Part shown: piece by piece, positions 57,000-64,000 of the stretch
How the letters are laid out: every line of letters begins with the position of its first letter
Position numbering within the stretch: the first letter of the stretch is position 1
NCBI GenBank assembly: GCA_022702545.1
Contig: JAHRBC010000003.1
Location: 2,418,001-2,482,000, forward strand
DNA: 64,000 nucleotides
From: Phycomyces nitens
Taxonomy: Eukaryota > Mucoromycota > Mucoromycetes > Mucorales > Phycomycetaceae
Direction of reading: 5' to 3'
Translations under genes and position numbers: made by a program
The notes under the pieces: generated by a model
Database searches by the model: none
What the model was told of the DNA's origin: nothing
What the model saw: the letters and a program-made list of their open reading frames with translations, nothing else

Positions 57000-58680
57000 A
57001 AGAAGGGCCATTTTAGTATACTGATATTTATAAAATTCTTGACTGAATGATAAAGATTTGATATAATATTTGCCAAATTTTTCAATATTAAATTTTTAGG
57101 ATTCGTTGTCTGAATGATTCCAATCAGTATACTGAAACGTCAAAGCGCAAAAAGCAAAAGGTGGGTTATTTTTTTTGTGCTTTTTTTTGTCACGAAAATT
57201 GGGGGGTTTCTTTTTTTTTCGTCCCATATTTTCTAGCCCCAAAGGATTCAGTTCTTTAAATTACTTTATATAGGTTGCTCTTTTCAATATTAAAGCAGTG
57301 TCCTCATAGGATTCAGTATGAATTCGGTATGAATTCATGGCAGATACAGGCCAAAGATGTAGTTTATAATAGTTTTTATTGGATAAAAAAGTTTTCCTAA
57401 TGATTTCTATTCGTTCTCATCTCTACTCACTCCTACTTTTATTGCCTAATATGCTAGCCTTGCCCTTTTCTCAATTGGATGGGTATTCTTTTACTCATCC
57501 GGAGAATATATGGATTACCCTGGTCTACTAGACCCCCTACCTTCCTTTGTTACTTGCTGCGGCACTGCTTACGTGGGTGTTTGTTTTCTTTTGAAAAAAA
57601 GAGGGTGGCTAGATAATTTTCATGGGTTTATTTTAGTAGACTGTAAAATAATTTGAATAAAACAACAATACTTACATTGGTATTTATATTGAGAAAACTT
57701 GAATACTTTGATAAATGATATAGAAAATTTCGGTAATATCTATTAAGAATATGTCAGGAAAATAATATAAACGTTGAGTGGTTATATACTTACTTGGTAA
57801 TCAGTGTAATGGGCGCAATGGCCGACCAGATGAAGAATATTTTGATTACATCTATTACATAATAGATTAGTAAAGTGATATAAGGGCTGAAAGGTTGTAT
57901 ACTTACTTGGTAATGGGTATAACGGACACAATTACTGACCAGATGACATGGAATTGGCACATACCAGATGACCGAAAAAATTCTAATGAATGGAACGAAT
58001 GTTAATAAAGCATGCCTAGTATATAAAAGAGTGTCATCATACCATAATATACAGCAAAGTGCTCCTCTGTATTTGTTTGTAATGGGAGGCCATGAATTAC
58101 TAAGCAGAGCAATGAGCTTGTGGAAACTGAATGAGATAATAAAAAGAACATTACCAGTATACCAGAGTTATTGACATAAACCAGCAGCCCTTGTATGGAT
58201 ATAGAAAAGAATATCTGGACAAATATAAGGTCATGATGAGTAAAAAAAATTTAAAAGAGAATGATGCTTACCATGCCGAAAAGTAAAGGAAAGGAAAAGA
58301 AAAGAAACGAACAAAGGTTGAAAGCAAAAATCCAATAGAGATCAACGGCAATATTGAGTGTCCCGAACGTGACGTGGAACTAATAAGCCCACTTAATAAA
58401 ACGATTTGTATTTTTGAAACAGAGCCCAAATATTACAAATGGATTAGTCAGTGCAAGCAAATTAAATGGATTAGCCAGTTGAAGCAGATTACTAAGTATA
58501 CCTGACAGCATAATGTAAGCAAAGATCAAAATACTATAAAACCTCTTTAGAAAGAAGTATATTTTTTAATTACTTTTAATTACTTTCTCATGTATGTATT
58601 ATTTACGGAATATTTCAAAATCTATTGGAAAATAGATATTCATAATCAACGAACCTCACACTTTAATATATTTTTCTAGT
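57000..58680 (-). other. E11 orf3-equivalent region, unresolved
   Basis: About 1.7 kb. On the minus strand, donor-like words (complements of ACTTACTTGG, TGCTTACC, ACTTACATTGG near 57670, 57790, 57902 and 58268) mark mini-exon-like blocks, two of them near-duplicates (57786-57850 and 57896-57960). I could not establish a frame. Confidence 0.4.
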
Positions 58681-58685
58681 ATTCA

Positions 58686-59786
58686 ATGTCTCAATTTATA
58701 TCATCAAGCTCTAAAAAGACCTACAAGTCGACTACCAAGAAGTCGATTGGTAAGACTAGTGGCACTAGACCAGCAGGAACCGTGATGCAGACGATCCTTC
58801 CTGCTCCAAGCAACAACGCTGAACAGGATGGCGCAGTGTTGTCAAACCTGTCGGCTCTTCAGACAAGACTGAATGAGTCGCATGTCCTGTTGCAGCAGGT
58901 CCATCAAGGGATGGAATCCCTCAAGAACTCGAATGGCAACAGTAGCCAAGTTTCCCCCCATCAAGCTCCACCACCACAGATGTATATGAAGTATCGACTT
59001 CCATCGGTCTCGGTAGGATATCTATATATAAATATTAATTTTATATTGATGAATTACTTACCCTATGTCCTATAGCGTCTCATACGATCAGAGACAAGGA
59101 ATGTCTTGGTGTCTACACCATTGACAATGAATGAGGGGGCACTCTCTTCATCCAACCGGCCTATTGCAGACAAGGTCCGGATGTACATTCACCAGCAGCC
59201 TGAAGGACAGCCTCTTGCGTCTGCAGTCATAGAGGAAAAAACAAGACGGCACATCTCGTACAAGCTAAACAGAGCTAACACCTCGCCAGAAAAGTTAGCT
59301 AAGTGAAACCAGTCTTCTCGTAGACGTACGAGAAAAACAAGAGTTAGTATAATATAATATTTGTTTTCATACTTCTAATACTTGATTTTGAAATAGATCC
59401 TCGAAGCTTACAAGAGGCTGCATTTGGCAGACAAGGCAAACTTGGAGTCCAAGTATGGAGAGACCGTCGAGGATCTCTTGGACAAAGAGATGTTGTCCGA
59501 CATTGAGTCTGATGATGAGCAATGGGAGTATACCGTTTATACTCCCAGTAACAGACATCCTTTGGTAAGATATTGTTTGGGCAAATTTGATGTGCTTCAT
59601 ATAATTAATTAATTCGATTATGATATATAGGTCGAGGAGTACTTGGGCGAGTTGAAAGCCCAGAGGAGCAAGGAAAAGAAGATGAAGGTCATTGACTTTT
59701 CTTCTTGTCCTGTTGAAAGTAGACACATTGAATTGTCAAAAGAGCAGAAGGCGCGTGTTGCCAAGTGGATTGCAACACGGCAATAA
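58686..59786 (+). pseudogene. lineage-1 accessory gene of E11, one stop
   Basis: Exons 58686-59012, 59076-59342, 59397-59564 and 59631-59786. Exon 1 starts MSQFISSSSKKTYKS (basic, Ser-rich), followed by a coiled coil (LSALQTRLNESHVLLQQV). Exon 2 has VRMYIHQQPEGQPLAS and a basic RRRTRKT after a TGA at 59304-59306 (an Arg codon context). Exon 3 has the acidic SDIESDDE patch. Exon 4 ends KARVAKWIATRQ. Exon count, intron positions and order of patches match E10 although sequence identity is low. Confidence 0.7.
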
Positions 59787-59863
59787 AAAAAATTTGTATT
59801 TGGTTGTCTTGATATAATGGTCTTTATTGAATAAGTTGAAACAAGTTGTTGGGCTGGAAGATG

Positions 59864-60913
59864 CACTGGAAAAACTCCCAAATTTAGCATTGTATCAATG
59901 TGGCAAAAGGGTAGTGGAAATATAGAGCTTTTTTTCATCTCAGATATTTTTTTTACTTCAAATAAAAAGTGTAATTCTAATCCATCCTATTGGTTCGGGC
60001 AAAAGATTAAAAAACAATAGCTTTTTTTTCATCTATAAAATGACAGCAAATTAAAATATGTAGCACTTGTTTCCTTTTTTATCTCACAATCGAATCATAT
60101 AAACAATGTCTTCTATTTCCGCTCTTAACAACACTGCCTGTTACTGCAACAAATGCAACAACAACCAGCAAGGATTCTCTATTGTATCCAAGCGCACTTC
60201 CCAGCGTCATGCCAAAAGAGCAAGATTTGAAGAAGTCTTGGATTTTGAAAACAGTATGTTATTTTCAATATTAATTTTATCTTTGCTGCGCAATAATAAC
60301 CATTAGCCTTTAATTGAACTCAGGCACACAAAGTGCCGTGATGGACGTTGATGTTGAGGGTAAAAAATATTTATTTGAAAACCAGTACAGGGCAATAAAC
60401 TAATGTATTCTATATTTGTAGCAATCCCGACCTCTCAATCCGAATCCATGGAAATGGATGGTCAGGTCGGCCTACCATTTTTGGATTCCGTCCCGATGTC
60501 TGACGATGATTCAGTTGACAATGAGGCCAATGGCGATGGCGCCGAAATCACCGATGACTCTGACAATGACAGCGATGATGAAGCCGATGATGAAGAGATT
60601 GAGGTCGAGGAGTTTGACAGTGAAGGTCAGTATAGAATAGCTACAATACAAAAGCAAGCAAAAATTGAGTGTTAATAATTTTCCTTTTTAAATAATAGAC
60701 CCTTTTGCTACTCCTGGTATGCCCGAAAACCCAGTGCACAGGGCAATTGCCATTTTCGTTGTTCTGTTTGCATCCCGTTATGTGGTCGATAAGGGTGCTG
60801 TTGTCTTGATTGAGTTCATCAACAAACTCTTGACGATTTACGGACAGGACTTCCAATTGCCTTCAAGCCTTTCTGGTCTCCAAAGCATGACGGGTTTCAC
60901 TGCCTTGACCAAG
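59864..60913 (+). mobile_element. CACTA element E12, 5' part, cut by E13
   Basis: The terminus CACTGGAAAAACTCCC at 59864 is preceded by ATG. The transposase starts at 60106 and is interrupted at 60913 by E13. The continuation would lie beyond the window. Confidence 0.85.
60106..60913 (+). pseudogene. Tnp2-like transposase of E12, 5' exons
   Basis: Exons 60106-60253 (CYCNKCNNNQQGF), 60324-60359, 60422-60625 (acidic) and 60699 onward (MPENPVHRAIAIF to TGFTALTK), nearly identical to E4. It is interrupted after AAG 60911-60913. No stop before the insertion. Confidence 0.85.
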
Positions 60914-63900
60914 CACTACGGCGAGAGGAGTGGGAACAGCTACCGAAACGGTAACATAACTGCCGTTTTTTCTGATTTTAGACTGCTTTTTCTCCGCAGA
61001 TTGTGGTTGAAAGGTAATGTCATCGATGCCGATTCATAAAAGTCGCATGGAATCTCTTTTCATCTGGCAATGAGGTAGTTGTAGTACCATAGAAAGGGCC
61101 CGTAAATTTTTAGGCAACGTTGTTTATCGAAATGAGCATTTTATTTGGTGTTGAAGATGTTGAGCATTCTTGAAAAAAATAATTTTTGTCCTGTGTGAAC
61201 GAAACGGTAACATAACTGCCGTTTTTTGAAACCGAATTTTTGTTTTTGACATTATTAGCCACTTTGTTTTATTTGGTATTAAATATTTGGGTATGAGAAA
61301 ATAAGAGAATGATTATAGGATTGATAGGTTACCCTTGGTGATACGTAAGTTGGTATTAAAAACAAAATATGGCGCAATCACAAAAAATTGATTGCTGTTT
61401 GGTGGGTATTGAATGAGACCAACTTGATGGATGATGTCATCTACATTGATGACGGCAAAAGTTGGTGAGGGTATATGTCCATGCAGGGTATCAGTTGGTC
61501 TCTTCTTTACAATCGGGACAGAAAAGTCATGTGCCGCTGTGGTATGCTCTTTCATGACATCAACAAATGCCAAAAAGTGGGTTATGCCATGGGTATCTTT
61601 ATGCTGAAAATAAAACTCTACAGTGCCAACGAGCCAGCTTTGGATGGGTATATTGCGATGACTAGATGAAGATTTAAGAATGTGAGCAATCTCTACTTTG
61701 TATTTCGACTAATACCAATACTTACTTTTTATATGTACAAGTAAACATGATATGATGGTTACCGCGGCTGGTCTCGTTTTTCATTTTTCGGTATATGGAT
61801 GAAGAGTACACTGTAGAGTCTTTCCAAAGGCGGGAAGCAACAACAATTGATGAGTCAGCGAGCTCAGTGGTATATGTGGTGGTATTTCGGGTATAATATC
61901 TGAGCAACGCATTTCTCACAATGTTGCTGCTTATGCCTTCAATGGTATCATCAAGCAACTGGGTATTACGATGAAATGGTTCCCATAGCTGGGCACCACT
62001 TTCATCGTTGGGTATATTTATGAAACTTGATTCGTTGTAGGTATGAGGATGAATGATGCTGGTATGGTTATGAAGATCGATGGCTGTATGGATATATCTG
62101 TGGATCGCAAATCGTTCTACGAGTAAGCTGGCATTTCGCCCGCCTTTGGACTTTGACCTAATGAGCTTGGAATAGACGCCAATGACCCTCTCCATTGATC
62201 TGGTAGAATAACTCCTTAGAGGGCCCTGGCGTCTTATGATATGGGGTATATGGATGAGATAATGCTGGACTGGTCGGAAGACACTACGAGATAGTGTCTT
62301 TTGATGAACTTGGTATAATAGGAATGCATGCCAGTCTTTGAAATGCCTATTGAAAAAAGGTAATAATAAATGTTAAATAAAAGTAATGATTCACTTTTGT
62401 TTGACATACCTTTCCATTTCGTCGATCAGGGTATATGTGAGTGACCACTGTAAGGCAAGTGCACACCCTTTTACCAAGGACAAGACGGCAATTTTTGCAG
62501 CCCTGCTTGGTAAATAGGGGACGACAACTGTGGGTATTATGTAAAGGAGGAAATCGAGCCAATCTACTGCACGAGTGCCATCGATTTTCTGGAATATATT
62601 GTCGAAGCTGCCTTGGAATGAAACGGGTATAAACTGCCTAGAGTTGGAAATGCAGTTGCCAATGGTCTCCAAGTCAGATCTGGGTATATAAAAAGGGTAA
62701 TTGTCTGCTGACTGGGTATTGTCTTCTTGGGTATAGTAAAAAATTTTGTCTTTAGATTGAGCGACGGATATAAGTTCAAAGAGGTGTTTGCCGATTCCTC
62801 TTGCAATTAAATGCAGTTCATCTAATGCAAAAAATGATGAACCTGAAAATGTTGCGAGCTCGGTAAAGAGACTTGGCTGGTATATATTTTTGATCTATTA
62901 TAAATAATTATTTAGTATAAAAAGAATGATTAATTGAATATTCATATACTTACAGGGTTGCTGGTATAAAAATCTTCAACAGGTCTTAGAGGAGCAGAGC
63001 TGTCGTCAAAGTATACTCCATGCCTTCTGTTATCTGCTGGTTTTCCCTTGGTCTCGCAAATACGGCAACCAAACAGACTGCTATGTGACCCAAGATGGGC
63101 CATGTCTGCAACTGCAGGGATGTCTCCAGACGCGAGCAGCAAGTGAACTTTCGATCGGCATATTTCAGCCCCATTGTGCTTTACAATGAGGCCATGAACT
63201 TCGAGGTCCTTTAGCTCATTTATGATGGGTATTAAAAATGAATCCAAATTGGATGGTTTTTTAGGACCAGGCAAAATGGCGAGTTGTATGAGGTATGGGG
63301 TGGTATATCTAAGCTTTTAATTAGTATTTTGTTTGTTTAAAATATTAATTACCTTATGGATGGATCGATGTTGAAAATGATTAAATGAATGATGGTATAT
63401 GAGGCTTTGCCTTTTTTCTGGTTAACAAAACCATCGGTATATATGCCCAAGGCAATATCGTCGGGATTGGCGAACATGCCTTGTCTTACGAGCTCCTTAT
63501 AATTTTTGCCATCAAAAATATCATTGATTTCGCCGGCACGTGATTCTCTGTTGGCTCTGTATTGTAGGAGCTCTCGGGTATCTCGATCGGCCAACATCTT
63601 GGATATAATGTCCCCAATGGACAAAAGCTTCATTTGGGCAATTGGGACTTTAACAATACTGTTATTTGGCTTATACCGTTGTTCACCACAGGCTGCACAT
63701 TCAACTTGCTCATCGTCCAGGTTGTACAGCTTGCAACCCTTTGGGCACACATCATATTCATAGCCCTGCAGATCTGACTTCTTCTTGAGTAGAACATCTA
63801 CTCCTTCACCATGTCTAATCTTGGCTCCAGGCTCTAAAAAGAAAATGAATGATACAATTTATGTCAGTGATTGTTAAGTAAAATAACAGTAAGTAATATC

Positions 63901-64000
63901 ATTTACCCAGCATGATCTCATCGTGATCCCGAATGAGTGTGTTAGCAAACCTAACAATGTCTCTGTAGGCTGCCCTAGTTATTTTATGCTGGACCACCAA
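60914..64000 (-). mobile_element. CACTA element E13 (lineage 2), runs off the right edge
   Basis: The left terminus CACTACGGCGAGAGG sits in the E12 transposase after AAG (the predicted duplication; its partner is off window). Motifs near the end are AACGGTAACATAACTGCCGTT (60951 and 61202), a variant of the E3 palindrome. The internal sequence from 60980 matches the E3 right end in reverse. It carries the transposase gene on the minus strand. Confidence 0.88.
61313..64000 (-). CDS. lineage-2 Tnp2 transposase of E13 (5' end off window)
   Basis: Seven exons seen, right to left: >64000-63907, 63833-63353, 63308-62954, 62894-62410, 62346-61726 and 61661-61313, plus whatever precedes the window edge; splice sites are GT-AG. 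Features: CPKGCKLYNLDDE with CAACGEQRYK (zinc pair), IFDGKNYKELV, ALGIYTDGF and FNIDPSIR, then LPGPKKPSNLDSFL, ASGDIPAVAD (Asp), FGCRIC (zinc pair), DELHLIARGIG, IDEMERHFKDWHAFL, RSMERVIGVYSKLI and GRNASLLVERFA, ending KGNLSIL and TAA. I see no stop in the exons. This is the canonical Tnp2-plus-DUF4218-like layout. It is likely the source of activity for E3 and E8. Confidence 0.8.

Larger units (their letters stand above)
56992..59863 (-). mobile_element. CACTA element E11, reversed 3' portion, inserted in the R2 3' LTR
   Basis: The left end CACTGCAAAAGAAGGGCC is a lineage-1 3' terminus on the minus strand, preceded by ATG. It contains a spliced-looking region on the minus strand, the accessory gene (58686-59786, plus strand) and about 75 bp of a transposase 3' end, where E12 begins at 59864. 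The rest is missing from the window. Confidence 0.78.

Noticed and set aside
56989..59863. ATG on both sides of E11 as a target duplication of a complete element
   Set aside because: The right edge lacks a CAGTG-type terminus and lies inside transposase-derived sequence, so the shared triplet is probably chance.
1..64000. CRISPR arrays, operons, bacterial promoters, Shine-Dalgarno sites
   Set aside because: None seen; spliced genes and pol III tRNA signals show a eukaryotic nuclear sequence.

Overview
The window looks like a transposon graveyard from a fungal nuclear genome, most likely an early-diverging fungus (Mucoromycota). The reasons are AT-rich DNA, short GT-AG introns, Tnp2-type CACTA transposases, a Tc1 element, Ty3/gypsy elements and a helicase-endonuclease (Helentron-type) fragment. 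The taxon is an inference. The only probable host feature is a tRNA-Gln(CTG) gene, plus one unrecognised 57-codon ORF. Almost everything else is mobile DNA, and most insertions can be dated relative to each other because the target sequence resumes after the element with a 3-bp duplication.

Layout. 1-3265: Helentron C-terminus and AT-rich flank. 3266-6399: E1, a reversed 3' half of a CACTA element. 6400-21234: E2, interrupted by E3 (9378-12341) and E4 (13127-19488). 21235-29140: E5, interrupted by E6 (21554-23300). 29141-29986: E7, a 5' stub. 29987-30075 and 42886-44009: E8, split by gypsy element R1 (30076-42885). R1 is itself split by CACTA element E9 (31370-39169), which carries a truncated LINE (34639-35451). 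44010-44445: a second helicase C-terminus. 44911-46521: Tc1. 46878-46948: tRNA-Gln. 46960-56991: gypsy-like element R2, split in its gag by the intact CACTA element E10 (47873-54379). 56992-59863: E11. 59864 onward: E12, interrupted at 60914 by E13, which runs off the window.

Two CACTA lineages are present. Lineage 1 (E1, E2, E4, E5, E7, E9-E12; ends CACTGG, CACTGC or CACTAC followed by an A-run) has three genes: a four-exon transposase of about 925-956 aa, a convergent four-exon coiled-coil accessory gene (305 aa where intact), and a third gene of many tiny exons (here orf3) that starts divergently from the accessory gene and runs to the 3' terminus. Orf3 keeps reading frame, exon phases and a recognisable C-terminus between diverged copies. 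Lineage 2 (E3, E8, E13; ends CACTACGG) has palindromic AACGGTAG/CTACCGTT arrays near its termini and a different, seven-exon Tnp2 transposase. E10 appears fully intact. E9 has an intact transposase and one frameshift in its accessory gene. The other copies carry stops, frameshifts, insertions or truncations, and several stops look like CGA to TGA changes.
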